Source: Brachypterus glaber (lineage: Eukaryota > Arthropoda > Insecta > Coleoptera > Kateretidae). From it: 64,000 nucleotides of DNA. Numbering within the stretch: the stretch's first letter is position 1; the number at the start of each line of letters is the position of its first letter. Under the pieces are notes generated by a model that was given only the letters and a program-made list of their open reading frames with translations, searched no databases and was not told the DNA's origin. The position numbers were made by a program, and so were the translations under genes. The DNA lies in assembly GCA_958510825.1 (NCBI GenBank), contig OY294044.1:71808095-71872094 (forward strand), written 5' to 3'. This document shows, in pieces, positions 46,534 through 57,970 of this stretch.

Positions 46534-47762
46534 CAGTCGGTCAAGTAAAAGCTTGTCTCGGATTGTTTATTTAAGAATATATTTATACTATTTTTTTACA
46601 TTTAAATAATTAATGAATAATAGATCAGTGCAAATAACTTAGTAACTTGTACAGTCTCCATTTGCGTCAATGATGGCCTGGCATCGTCGAGGCATACTTT
46701 GAACGAGATTTTTTCATATTCCGTAGGCAAATATTGTCCGAATTTCTCGTGATAGCTGCTTTAATGTATATACATTTTTCCCACGAAGCTTGTGCGTAAT
46801 GATGGACCACACATTCTCAATGGGGTTTGCGTCGGGCGATTGGGACGGCCAATCCAGCGTGATGATGTCGGATGTCCTCTTTCACTGGCTACACAACTTG
46901 CTCCGATGTTTGGGGTCGTTGTCCTCTTGGATGATCCACTTCTCATTTTTATCACCATACCAACGTTTGGCAGTTGGTATAAGAGCTTTTTTGTAAATCT
47001 CCACCATTTTTTCAGCGTTCAAGTTGTACGTAAAGAGAAATAAAAATTCAAAACCTTTTGCCTAGAGACACCCTCAAACATGAATCTTTACAGAGTGTTT
47101 CACGGTTCGCTGGACCAATCGGTTGGTAGAGGATGTCCAGGCCCAGGGGGTGATAACGTAACCCCAAAAGGAAGCTTCATCGGTAAAAATAACCTTGCTC
47201 CAGTCTCGATCGATGTTTCCTCTGGCCCACGCGAATCATTTTTCTCTCTGTGTTTTACTCAACAAAGGTTTCTTTATTGTACTTCGCCACTTTAAGTCGT
47301 GAGCCTGAAGATGAGTACGAATGGTTTCATGTAATATATCCAAACCTCATCAGTTTTTTGAGGATTCTGCGAAAACGCGAAAACTTGTTTAAAATAATTT
47401 TTTCGTGCTTAACCAACACCTTTCCTGTTGAGCCAGGATCTGGTAAGTCGTCAACATTTTTCGATTTTGAGTATCGTTTCACCCACTGGTTGACGAATGT
47501 CTTTGACTTTCCCATATACTTTGCAGCAGCTGTAGACGTCTTTTTATGACCTTTCGGGTGCAAACAGAGGAAGACAGCCTCTAACCGTGATGCGTACGCA
47601 GCACTCATGTTTTAAAACGTACTAAAAATTAGGTTCAGAAAAAGTCTCTATATATCTACAAAGCGTTGTCGGTCAGGAAGTAAAGTATATCCCCGAAAAA
47701 TAAGTACGGCTCTCTCTTACCGACTACACGTTATAGGCAAGATGCTCTTACTTGCCCGACTG
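46534..47762 (-). mobile_element. Tc1-like transposon, 1229 bp, TA-flanked
   Basis: Ends cagtcggtcaagtaaaagc and, reverse-complemented, cagtcgggcaagtaagagc, flanked by TA at 46532-46533 and 47763-47764. Length and TA duplication are as expected for a full-length Tc1-like element. The transposase fills the inside on the minus strand but is broken by stops and a frameshift, so the copy is complete in length yet dead. Confidence 0.9.
46639..47608 (-). pseudogene. Tc1-like transposase, decayed
   Basis: A DDE transposase that in life cuts and pastes its element at TA sites. The N-terminus (ATG at 47606-47608) gives a helix-turn-helix DNA-binding region, with KYMGKSKTFVNQWVKRYSKS and KNVDDLPDPGSTGK. 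After a frameshift near 47340 the catalytic domain follows: FTDEASFWGY (first D, about 47170-47190), QEDNDPKHRSK (second D, about 46910-46935) and SPDANPIENVW (E, about 46820-46850), ending MPRRCQAIIDANGDCTSY at a TAA (46639-46641). Five in-frame stops lie at 47236 (TGA), 47074 (TGA), 47062 (TAG), 46882 (TGA) and 46714 (TGA), left plus coordinate of each. All three acidic motifs are still visible, so decay is moderate. No intact copy is in the window. Confidence 0.9.
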
Positions 47763-47879
47763 TATTTGAAAGTTTATTCGTTAATTATTTTTTAGAAAAA
47801 GCAGTCAAGTTCATACGCATGTACGGAAAGTTAACCAAAAGATAAATACTGCCCAGTAAAAAAGCTTTCCCATTTTTCC
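47763..47879. other. Short spacer
   Basis: No feature seen. Confidence 0.3.
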
Positions 47880-48620
47880 ACCCCGCGTGTAAAATGGATT
47901 TTTTATTATAAAATTCACTTTAGGCAACCTCAAAAACCGCAATATACCATATTTACAAAAATTACCCCCCGCCCCTCAGGAGATGGATTTTGATTTTTTT
48001 TTTATTATCAGATTCACTTTCAGCAACCTCAAAAACCCATATATACCAGTTTTCAAAATATTCACCCCCCAACAAAACCACCGGGAGTGGAGTTAGACCA
48101 TTTTTATTATGAGATTCACCTCAAAAGCCCCAATATACCAATTATCACAAAAATCACCCCTTACCTCTAATGGAGTGGATTTAGAAAAAAAATATTTTAA
48201 GATTCAGTTTTAGCAACCTCAAAAACCCCAATATACAAATTTTCACGAAAATAAAGAAAATATTTCAAAATATTTAACCCCTCACCCCCGCGGGGGTGAA
48301 GAGAATTTTTGTGTTATCAGATTTGATTTACCAACCTCACAGAACCCTATAATGCAATTTTTTAATATTTGTAAAAAAATATTTTTTTTCCCCATTTTGC
48401 CCCCCTTTCCGCACCCCAATGTTCACAAAAAAATAATCCCAGCGAGAACTTTTCGTAACATCACTGTATACCAAATTTCAAGTCTCTAGCTTAAAGCGTT
48501 CTTCCTATCCTATCCTGCCTACAAGATTTCCCGGACAGAACGACCTATCAATCGACCGACCGACAATTTTTTTTTGCTTTATTGATTTATATAGACATAA
48601 AATGTAAATGTACTATTTAC
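47880..48620 (+). repeat. Dispersed repeat family 3, copy 2, with internal ~100-bp units
   Basis: 47880-48400 holds about five degenerate units phased by caacctcaaaaaccccaatat near 47929, 48026, 48119, 48219 and 48334, each with an accccc-gg-ggtg element and a ttatcagattcac stretch. 48420-48620 continues into the single-copy block shared with 22160-22470 (caagtctctagcttaaagcg, gatttcccggacagaacgac). Confidence 0.75.
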
Positions 48621-49649
48621 TGTGAATAATATATAATGGAATGCGTAGCATTACATCACGGCTTGTTTTTATTTCTAATCTATGAGAAATTCTGACTCCT
48701 GCTAATACTGTAGGGTTAAACAAAAAACAATACTTTTTCCCCTGTTTAGTCTACTTTTTATGGCAGACAAGTAATGCACCTCTCTCTGATCATGTAATTT
48801 TAAAATAATGTATAAAAAGTAGGAAAAATCTGTTGGTGACATATTTAAAATATTCACTACTTTACTAGCTTAGACTATTGTTTTATGATTTTTGTAAAAC
48901 TACTTGATGAACACTGGCTGCAAACTAATTTAAAAATGCAATAAAACGACTGTCAGTAATCATAAAATCAAGGAAAAGTAAATAATTTATTAATTTGTAA
49001 GAACCTCACACCTAAGCTTAAGATGATTTGCTTTCTGATCTATTATTTACAAGTGTTTTTTTTTTGTTATTATTTTTGCACATTTTTGCTTTTTTGTTAT
49101 TTTTGGTTTGAGAGTTTTGTCAGACATGTCTTGAATAAAAATTAAGTTTTAGTGACTTGCCAATGCAAGCCAAGAGTTCATCCTGTTGGTAGAAGGTCTA
49201 CACATTATAAAATCATTAACAGTAGAATCTGAGGTGCTCGGTTTCGGAAGATAATAGACTTTTTACATTTACAGAAACGGTCTATTGATTTCCATTTCGA
49301 AAAAAATTATCACTGAGGTTTTTTGCATCTTATTTTCTCAAAAATATATGCATATTAGTGTATTAATGAAAAATTATTTTTCAAACACTTATTATTACTG
49401 AATTATTGTCCTGACACTTAATACACTGCACTACATTTTTTTTTTGAAAATAACATACCAAATACATCTGAATGATTGAGAATTGATGGACTTTTTATAT
49501 GATTTGAAATCTCTGACCAAAATTTATATAGAATATTCTAAAACAGTATAAAATATAAAATTAAAATATAGATTATAAACATCAAAAGATCAAGAATAAA
49601 AATACAAATTAAGAAGTATAAACAGATTTTGTGACAGAACGAAATAACT
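48621..49649. other. AT-rich DNA, no gene seen
   Basis: Lies 3' of the Penelope-like element and may include its 3' non-coding sequence, but no end was recognised. Nothing else supported. Confidence 0.4.
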
Positions 49650-49796
49650 TATGTGTCAATATAAGGCGGTAAATTTAAAATAGGTGTAGGTGCGTTTTCT
49701 TGGTAGAATAAATAAATTAGATTAAAAATTAATTTTTGTAAAATAGATAAAAGAAAGGCAAGGTTTAATGGGTTAAAGGTTGTGGGTTGAGTGTAT

Positions 49797-51785
49797 TTAT
49801 AGGAAATTTTTAAAGAGAGGTTTGAAGATCCTCTTTTTGCCAAGATTTCTTTGAGTGTTGGTACAGATGTTTTGTCCGTTTTTTGTGGCTTTGGAAATTT
49901 CGAGGTCTTCAAACAAGTCTAAGGTTGGGGTCGAAGGTGTGGGAGTTAAATTTGAGGTGATGACCAAAAGAGGAGGATTTAGGTCTTTGGATGTGTTCTT
50001 TTGCCCGAATGCTAGTTTTCCGGGACGTTTTACCAATGTATATCGTATCACAGGTTTGGCAGTTGAGTTGGTAGATGCCGCTTTTGTCGTGGGTGGGAAT
50101 TTTGTCTTTAGTGTTGGTAAAGAAGTCGCATAGTTTGTTCTCCGATTTAAAGGCTATGCCTACATCAGGATTACCTTTCTTTAAAATTCTGGCGATTTTT
50201 TCACTTGGGGCCTATATAGGGGATGGTCCTAAATTTTGGTTTTACATTATTTTTCTGGCATGCTTCTTGTTTAAGGATTTTTAATTTTTTCTGTCTTATT
50301 AGTTTATCTATGAGGAGGGGGGTGTAACCGACTGCAATGTGTTTAATAATGTTTACTTCTTTATTATAATTTTCTAGTGAGAGAGGGGTGGTAAGAAGTC
50401 TATTAATATAGCTGTGAAATGCTGCCAGTTTGTGTTGGTGGGGGTGACATGAATTATTTGAGATTGCATGGTCTGTTTGGGTTGGTTTTCTGTAAATGCC
50501 TAGCTCTAGGTTCCTCTCAGACCTCTTTATGGACAAATCTAGAAAGTTTATGGAGTGGTTAGTTTCCGTTTCAATAGTGAATGTAATTTTGGGGTGTATA
50601 TTATTAATGTGGTTTAGGACTATGTTAATTTCATTTTCTGAACCTTTAATGATAGCGAAAACGTCATCAACATATCTTTTCCAAAATATTATGTTGACGA
50701 GATCACCCTTGAAGATTTGTTCTTTTTCTAGATTATCCATAAAGACGTCCGCCAGAAAACCTGACAGGGGGTTACCCATACCAAGCCCATCAGGGAATTT
50801 AAAAAATTTTTGATTAAATTGTACGAAATTTTGTTTTAGGCATAAGGTAAGTAGGGCTAATATTTCTGATTTTTCTCTAAAGTTGACTTTGTTTTCTAAA
50901 ATTTTACTAATTAAGGGGATCGTTTCTTGGACTGGGATAGACGTGTAAAGATTTGTGACATCAAAGGATACCATTTTGTATTCAGGTTTCATGTCTATTT
51001 TGCTAATTTCGGCGATAAATTCTGACGTGTTTTTTATAGTATATTTGGGTTTAAAATCCGTTAAATTATTGAGAAGATTAAGAACAAATTTTCATATTTT
51101 TTCGGCGGGGGTATTGCAAAAACTTATGGGTATATTTGCTTTATGGATCTTGGGGAGGCCGTAAAGTCTAGGGACTGTGGGATTTGTGGTTATTAGGTTA
51201 CTTGCCTTTCTTTTTTCCAGTGTATATGCACACATGTCAAAGTATTCTTTAATTTTATTACAATATTCATTCATAGGGTTGGAGATTTCTTCGTAACCAT
51301 TTTCACGTATATTCGTTTCAGTTTTTTGTATGTATTGATTTTTATCCATAATGACAATACAATTTCCTTTGTCTGCCTTTGATAAAATTAAGTTTTTGTC
51401 AATAATTTTATTTTTTAGGTTTTGTATAGTTTTATTTTGAGTGTTTTTGGAGATTCTGTCATCGTTGTGGGCTTTTTCTAGGACTGCTAAACATTGGTTG
51501 CGAATGGATAAGTTCAAATCTTCATTTTTGCATGTCTTCGATTGTGTCATCAATGGCTACTGAATATGACATAATTTTGTTTTTAGAGTAAGGGGGTTTC
51601 ATGGCGAATTTTAAGCCTTGGTTAAGGAGTTTGATTTCTTGTTCTTCCAGATTGGTAGTGGATATGTTTTTTATTCTTGAGTGAAAAATATGGTCTGTAA
51701 ACTTTTTTATTGTCTTGTTTTTGGCTGATGACTGTTTTCTTAGATTTGTGATTTTTGACTTCAGTCTGTTAAATTTGATCAATTT
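49797..51785 (-). pseudogene. Penelope-like element: reverse transcriptase with GIY-YIG nuclease, broken
   Basis: Penelope-like elements encode an RT related to telomerase fused to a GIY-YIG nuclease. In order on the minus strand: an N-terminal region (about 51785-51530, with NLEEQEIKLLNQGLKFA), the linker KADKGNCIVIMDKNQY and LYGLPKIHK (51360-51130), the RT core FDVTNLYTSIP (~50970), GLGMGNPLSGFLADVFMDNL (~50780), active-site KRYVDD (~50665), INFLDLSI (~50545), YRKPTQTDHAI and HKLAAFHSYINR, then KSENKLCDFF and the nuclease GIYQLNCQTC...YIGKTSR (about 50085-50010). Breaks: a frameshift near 51530, a TGA near 51090, a frameshift at a CCCC run near 50215 and another near 49925. RT and nuclease active-site residues are still present. 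The true C-terminus is uncertain (two competing frames downstream of 49925). Confidence 0.9.
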
Positions 51786-52053
51786 TAAACCCAAATATAC
51801 TATAAAGAACACGTCAGAATTTATCGCCGAAATTAGCAAAATAGACATGAAACCTGAATATAAAATGGTATCCTTTGATGTCACAAATCTTTACACGTCT
51901 ATCCCAGTCCAAGAAACGATCCCCTTAATTAGTAAAATTTTAGAAAACAAAGTCAACTTTAGAGAAAAATCAGAAATATTAGCCCTACTTACCTTATGCC
52001 TAAAACAAAATTTCCTACAATTTAATCAAAAATTTTTTAAATTCCCTGATGGG
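51784..52053 (+). repeat. Inverted 270-bp duplicate of the Penelope RT
   Basis: Plus-strand copy of the minus-strand segment 50786-51055, starting at FKPKYTIKNTSE and ending in the middle of the RT at KFFKFPDG. By eye I see one coding difference (NFVQ in the main copy, NFLQ here). It abuts the 5' end of the main copy head-on, so the two form an inverted arrangement with about 730 bases between the arms. Penelope-like elements are known for such partial inverted and tandem copies. Confidence 0.9.
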
Positions 52054-52991
52054 AAAAAGCCTGAAATAGCAGCTATATGACATTTTGGTAGGGATTTTCT
52101 AATTGATTGTGAAAATTCTGTAGTAGTGCAGTGCAATTTCTTTATAAAAACTTTAATATTTCTCTTTGTGTATATATACACGATAAATAAACAATTGATA
52201 AATTGCCTGGAAGCTCTAAAACTAGAATTTTATTTTTAATGCAGAGAAAGCACTTAAGAAATGGAGTAAAAACAAAACAACAGAATTTTAGGTATCTTGA
52301 TGGAAAAATGATTGCTTTAAATTGTGTGGTTAGACGGTAATATTTTCCTGACTGCCTTTATATTATATTAATAGAAATCTATTGTCCAAGTTTATTTCAA
52401 TTTATATTTGTAAAAAAAAACAACATATAAGAGAAATTTCTTTTGAAAACAAGTACGCTTAATCAATTTCTTTTTGGGAATACGTCAATACCCTGTAATA
52501 GATTGGAAAAGTAATAAAATTAATTTCTTCTAAATAAGCAAATAAAATTTATTTAATATTGTAGGTTAGGTTTTTGGGGTATCGGGGGGTATTCAATTAA
52601 AAAACTTCTTTTCTCTAAATTGTGACGTTTCGATAGAGCCTTTCTATCGTTTTCGAACCTTTAATTAATAAATACTGTATTAGCATAATTAACAACAATA
52701 AATTAAGGTATGAGCAAAATATTTTTTGCCATTATGCAAAAAAAAATTTATACTTACAAATTAAAATTCAGTCTCTCATTTGTCAACACATCTACAAACA
52801 TTTTAGAATTAAGTTGGACGTTATACATCCTATTTTAATCCTATTTTAAATACATAAATACAATTTTCTACATAAAAACAGAACACACAGAACTATGTAG
52901 AAACAAAGAAGGAACCTAAGTACCTTTTCGGAAGTCATTTTTGTATTTGGACCAAATTAAAGTAATATTTAATATTGTAGAGAAACTCAAT
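52054..52991. other. AT-rich DNA upstream of the Penelope-like element
   Basis: Holds the possible ribozyme-like stem at 52624-52656, described separately. No gene. Confidence 0.4.
52624..52656 (-). ncRNA. Stem with hammerhead-like 3' core (uncertain)
   Basis: On the minus strand: tcgaaaacgatagaaaggc then tctatcgaaacgtc. gatagA/tctatc forms a stem, followed by gaaacgtc, the usual 3' half of a hammerhead ribozyme core and cleavage triplet. The expected ctgaNga on the 5' side is replaced by tcgaaaa, so catalytic activity is doubtful. Hammerhead motifs are known in Penelope-like elements, and the orientation and position (5' of the element) fit. It may be only a stem-loop. Confidence 0.35.
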
Positions 52992-54352
52992 GAAAATAAT
53001 TCACGGCTAGCCTTAAAAATTTTAAATGGAAAGTCAGACCACCCCGGATTTTTTTATTTTAGGTTGTTTTTGGGAAATTCCCGAACAGTTTTTGACAAAA
53101 ATTGAAATCGCCTACCGATCCCTTTTTAAATAAAGTCATTTTTAATTTTAAAATTTAGTATTTTTTATAATCTCGGGAAACGCTTAAAGTTTTACCTCTC
53201 TTATGCTAACAAATCATGTTCATTTTCATTATTTTAGCTCAGTTAACACGTTCGCTGCCGACAACCCACCTAGTGAGTCCATCAATGACTTATATTCAAT
53301 GCCGAAAGCCCATCTGGCGGGCTCCCTATAGATTTGAATAATTACATAAAAGTAGCTGGGCACCTGGGATGAGCGTCGGCACGTACTGACATGTCAGTTT
53401 ACTACTAATCGCATAGGTTTTTAGACGTTTCGTACTTTGATCATGCAATAGTTGTAGAAATATAATACATGCTGTTAAAGTGTAATTATTTATTTCATTT
53501 TTGTGTTATACGCCTGAAAAAGTTTTAGTGAATACCCAACAAAATGTCTTCAAAAGATCATGCTTTGACGCATGCTGAGAATCGAACAGTTTTTATTTTT
53601 GCTTTGCTGTAAAAAAAAAAGTGGCTTGAAAACTTTAGGAAAACCCCACTAATAATATTGAGAATGACCGACCTAATTAGATCCTTAATCCTTAAGGAAC
53701 GTGTAATTTATTTTATAAATATAAAAATATTAATATATCGCAATAGGCTTTTATGTTTATCGATTTTGTTATATAATTTAGTAAATAAAACTTACTTTAG
53801 GGTCATTTTAACTTTTTTCGTAGTAAATTATCAAAAAAAATCAATTTTTTTGTAGCACATGATTTCTTTGTTGATTAAAAATCCATTTCTGTATTGAAAA
53901 TTATCTTTCCACGTCTACAGATCGTCAGGTTAGAGTTTTAAGGTTGTATGCGCCATTTTGGCCATTTCTGAGACTTACATTTTGTATATTTTGATGATGT
54001 TATTCAAATCTACAGTGAGCCCGCCAGATGGGCTTTCGGCATTGAATATGTGTCATTGTGGACTCACTAGGTAGGTTGTCGGCAGCGAACGTGTTAATTG
54101 AGCTAAAATAATGAAAATCAACATGATTTGTAAGCATAAGAGAGGTAAAACTTACAGCGTTTCCCGAGATTATAAAAAATATATATATATATATTTTGAA
54201 ATTAAAAATGACTTTATTTAACAACGGCTTGGTAGGCGATTTCATTTTTATCAAAAACTGTTTGGGAATGTCTCAAAAACAACCTAAAATAAAAAAATCC
54301 GGGGTGGTCTGATTTTCCATTTAATTTTTAAGGCTAGCCGTGAATTATTTAA
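52992..54352. repeat. Fold-back element with a piggyBac-type insertion at its centre
   Basis: Arms at about 52992-53242 and 54098-54352 pair as inverted repeats (ataattcacggctagcctta, caccccggatttttttattt, ataatctcgggaaacg, ttacctctcttatgc, attattttagctca). Removing the central element and one TTAA leaves tagctcagttaattgagcta, the natural centre of the palindrome. A (TA)n run has expanded in the right arm near 54180. Confidence 0.8.
53247..54093. mobile_element. piggyBac-type non-autonomous element, TTAA-flanked
   Basis: Bounded by TTAA at 53243-53246 and 54094-54097; ends cacgttcgctgccgacaacc on both sides with inverted repeats extending about 100 bases (atattcaatgccgaaagccc, atctggcgggctc). 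About 300 bases inside the left end an ATG at 53544 opens a short frame MSSKDHALTHAENRTVFIF that stops after 22 codons; its place and first residues would suit the start of a piggyBac-family transposase, but this is a guess. The rest has no transposase. Confidence 0.75.
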
Positions 54353-55797
54353 TAAACAAATTTACATAATATACCGTGTGTGTTATTTAGAATTAAACAC
54401 TGTATAGCATAGTTGCACCGAAAGAAAAACGTAAATGAATTATGTCAATGATCGATATAGCCCAGTAAATTTTAAAAATGTCAGTTAATGATTTGTTCTT
54501 AAAATTTACTAATTTTGTCTTGTCATATGTAGTAAGACAAATTCTACCTAATTTTTAATAAAAATTGTCCCAATTTTACTAGTAAGGTATACGGATTGTT
54601 TAACCGATGTTAATCTTTTTATTTAATTGTGCATATTGAAATATAGATATTTTTTATTTTTACATATTTTTACATATTTTTAATATTTTGTTTAGCTATA
54701 TAATATTCAAATATGAAACAGGTACCTTTTCTAGACGGGTAGAAAGATAAAGACCTTTATAAAATAAAATATAAATAAGATATAAAATTGACTTTGGCTA
54801 GACTTCTTGTTTTCGTTTTTCACTAATTCTTCTCTTTTCCTATATTTTTGGACCATTTCCTTTTGTTTTTTTCTTTGTAGATTTATCGGATTGTTTTTCT
54901 GGCCAAAATGTTATTTTACCTGTGATTGAAATTTTAGTGTCAAAATTTGACATTAAATCAAAAATGTTAAAATATATTAACGTTTATTATTCCATCAATC
55001 TATTTTTTAATCATCGTACAGAGTGATATTGGTAGACTGATAGTTGATGGAATAATAAATTAATATTTTTATAATTTTGTTTAAAATTAAAAATTTCTGT
55101 CCATATTAACATTTATTATAATGCCTATATTTCGAAAACTAATTAGTCCTACGATACAAATTATCACATATTTTTGTAGGGAATTAATCATTATTTGTGT
55201 AAATTTTTTTTCCGACTATAAATAATAAGTAAGATATCGCTAAAAATTATAGTTTTTATAATTTTTGCCCCCCCCCCTCTTGCCCTATGCTAATCTTAAC
55301 CATATTTAATGTGACATAAATAGAAAAGGTCCTCAATCGTTTAATTAAAGATTTTTTTAAATCGGACATTCCGGTAAAAAGTTATAAGGTTTACATACAG
55401 ACAGGCAGAAATTTTTTTACCAATCACTTTTTTTACATTTTTTTGACGTTTCATTACCTTTTAAACCCGAAAATTTAAAAAAAAAAATGTTTTTCGGTCG
55501 ATTTTATTAACGGGTGTTTCCACCCGTAAAAATAAAAGTTTTTGCACCGAATCTATTTTTTTATATTATTTCTTTTTACTTGAAGACGCTGAACTCGCTT
55601 CCATTTTTCTGTAGAAAAAGTTAAATTTCAAACTTTTTAGTGTCTTATTTAATAAAATAATAATATTATGTATATTATGTATACCAATGATTAGAAGATT
55701 AGAGTAGAAAAAAATTTAAATATTTTGCTACGAAATTAGTTTCACGTAATAAATGAGTTTCCCCTTAGTAATAAATATAATTGCCTATGTCGTTCTT
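54353..55797. other. AT-rich DNA, no gene seen
   Basis: A hairpin at about 54980-55060 (tttattattccatcaa and its complement) is the only structure. Confidence 0.45.
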
Positions 55798-55923
55798 GAT
55801 ACTGCAATTACGCGAAATGTCATTTGACACTAATGTAAAAATCAGTCATGTGGCATTGTAATTCAATAAACGTGACTGATTTTTCCATTTCTGTCAATGA
55901 CGATACGTGGTATTGCAGTATCA
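55798..55923. repeat. 126-bp fold-back element
   Basis: Arms gatactgcaattacg / cgtggtattgcagtatc and aaaaatcagtcatg / cgtgactgatttttcc; the loop is short. The 112-codon frame at 55848-56186 starts in the right arm and shows no domain. Confidence 0.75.
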
Positions 55924-57419
55924 CATGCATGATATGCATAGGTCTTGTAAACTCCGCGCATTATCTATCTAAGTTGATGGTCATTTGTTTCTTGTTTTTT
56001 GGTTGGCAGAATATATTTAGTTCCTTATGTAAGGTTTTCATCTTGTTTAAAATTTATTGTCAATCAAGACATTATTTTAACATTTATAAAAAAATCCAAA
56101 TAATTTGCTTTAGCAAGAAGAAAGAACAAGGAAAGCGCATAAAAAGAAAACTAAAGCATCAATCTATAAACATTTTGTTTAAATGAAGTAATAAAATGCA
56201 GTGCTCTATAAATTTTTGAAGTAAACACTCTAACAAATAATTTTTTGGTTAAAATAATACTGCTCCGTAATTTAATTCAGGTAATGTTAAATTTAAGTTT
56301 ATAATAGCACTTTATGAATAAAAACTTACTTTTATTATAATTTTGAACAAAGTTTTACTTTTTAAACAGATTTTGTTATTATTTGTAAGACGTAAAATTA
56401 CAGTCAATTTAACCTAAATGTTAAAAATTATCAAAAGCACAATGGGCTACAAAAATATTACTAAAAGTCATTTTTAAACCACTAATCATAGCTTCCTTGA
56501 TCCAATTTGTTACTCAGATAGATAATGCGAGTATATATGCTATATTTGATATAAGCAAAAACATAGTTTTTGAACCAAAATTAGCGTTTCGAAATAATTG
56601 TATGAGCCCTTAAGCTTAATCGATTTATACTTTATTACATCAACATCTGATACATCTATTATAATAATAGGCAGATGGATAGACAGGTAATTATACCCAG
56701 CTAACACAGTTCAATTGTTTTTTGGCGGTATTACTAAAGCTATAGAAATAAAAATTTTATTCGATTGATTCTAAAAGCCACACTTTTTGTTCATGTTTTA
56801 CGGACGAAAAGTTGAACTTTGTGGCCCTAGGGCGAAAAAGTCAGCCTATATGCACACCACAGGAGCGAAAAGGTTAAAGCGACAGTTAAAAAAATTGTAA
56901 CTCGGAAGTAAAAGCTAGTAGAAATCTTTTGCTTAGGCACACGTATCGCTTTTTGGAGGTAGGGGAACAGGGGGTACAGTGAGTCATTGGGCACAATGAA
57001 TCGTTGACTATAACTATACCAATATTATTTTTAGAAACTCCTCTTTCTAATGGCACGCTAAGAAGACGTTTCTCTAGATAAAGGGTTAGTTGCCGGCAAA
57101 CCTGCGTGGCGTGTGTTGAAGCGAAGAGGTGGCTGCATAAAATGAATAATGAAAGTATTTTTTTTATTAATCTGTTATTTAGGTATATTTGTACTACTTT
57201 TACGTAAATTCCAGTGTAATTTGTCATTTGAATATTCTTTATTAACTCTTAAATAAGTGTATTTACACAAATTTATCAGATATTTGGTATGTTTTTTTAT
57301 GTCCACTTTGAACTGGTCTGGTTAATGGGGGGACACAGTGAGTCAAAGACCGATTGGACACAGTGGCTCATGATCCACTGCGCCTCAACTATAAATAAAT
57401 GTTCCTGTAATTTATAATT
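55924..57419. other. Intergenic DNA with cagtgagtca motifs
   Basis: ggtacagtgagtcattgggc near 56973, gacacagtgagtcaaag near 57336 and ctcactgtacccc-type copies near 58803-58870 share a short motif, perhaps from one degraded repeat spanning 56.9-58.9 kb and interrupted by other elements. The 113-codon minus frame at 56886-57227 covers part of it; I see no domain. Confidence 0.4.
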
Positions 57420-57970
57420 AAAATTATTTTAGGAATTTTGCTTTCCCATTTTAAAAATTTTCAAAATTTAGGAAAGCCCTGTATTCGTAAAAAAAATTTT
57501 TTTTTCGTATTTTTGACGTTTTATGTCGATATAAATCAATTTCAAGCAAAAAAAATTGTTGGTCGATTGGTCGGTCTGTCCGGGACACATGGGCACGATA
57601 ACTTAAGAACGCTTTAAGCTAGAGACTTTGGCATACAGGTATGTTACTAAAAGTTCTCGCTCGGGATTGTTCACCAAAAACAATCCCGAACGAGAACAAT
57701 ATTTGTTTACAAAAATTTGAAAATTTCATTATAAGGGTTCTTAATATTGTTAAAATCGAATCTGATAATAAAAAAATTCTAACTACACCCCCGAAGGGGT
57801 GAGGGGGTAAATATTTTAAAATATTTTTAATATTTTCGTGAAAATTGAATATGGGGGTTTTTGAGGTTGCTAAAACTAAATCTTAAAATTATTTTTTTTT
57901 TCAAATCCACCCCCTTAGGGGTGGTGATGATTTTTTTGAAAATTGGTTTATACAATATACAATCAATGTA
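57420..57970 (-). repeat. Dispersed repeat family 3, copy 3 (inverted)
   Basis: Reverse complement matches 22160-22470 (aaatgggaaagcaa end, tgcttgaaattgatttatat, ctctagcttaaagcgttct) and continues into about two of the ~100-bp units seen at 47880-48400 (gttgctaaaactaaatctta, acccccttaggggtgg). Unit number therefore differs between copies. Confidence 0.75.

Noticed and set aside
46790..47295. Plus-strand open frames over the Tc1-like element
   Set aside because: They are antisense to the transposase, whose family motifs are all on the minus strand.
49855..51164. Plus-strand open frames over the Penelope-like element
   Set aside because: Antisense to RT and GIY-YIG motifs; no homology of their own.
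55848..56186. 112-codon plus-strand frame as a host gene
   Set aside because: Starts inside a fold-back arm and ends in Lys/Ile-rich low-complexity sequence; no domain.
56886..57227. 113-codon minus-strand frame as a host gene
   Set aside because: Overlaps a degraded repeat with cagtgagtca motifs, has no recognisable domain and no supporting splice or start context.
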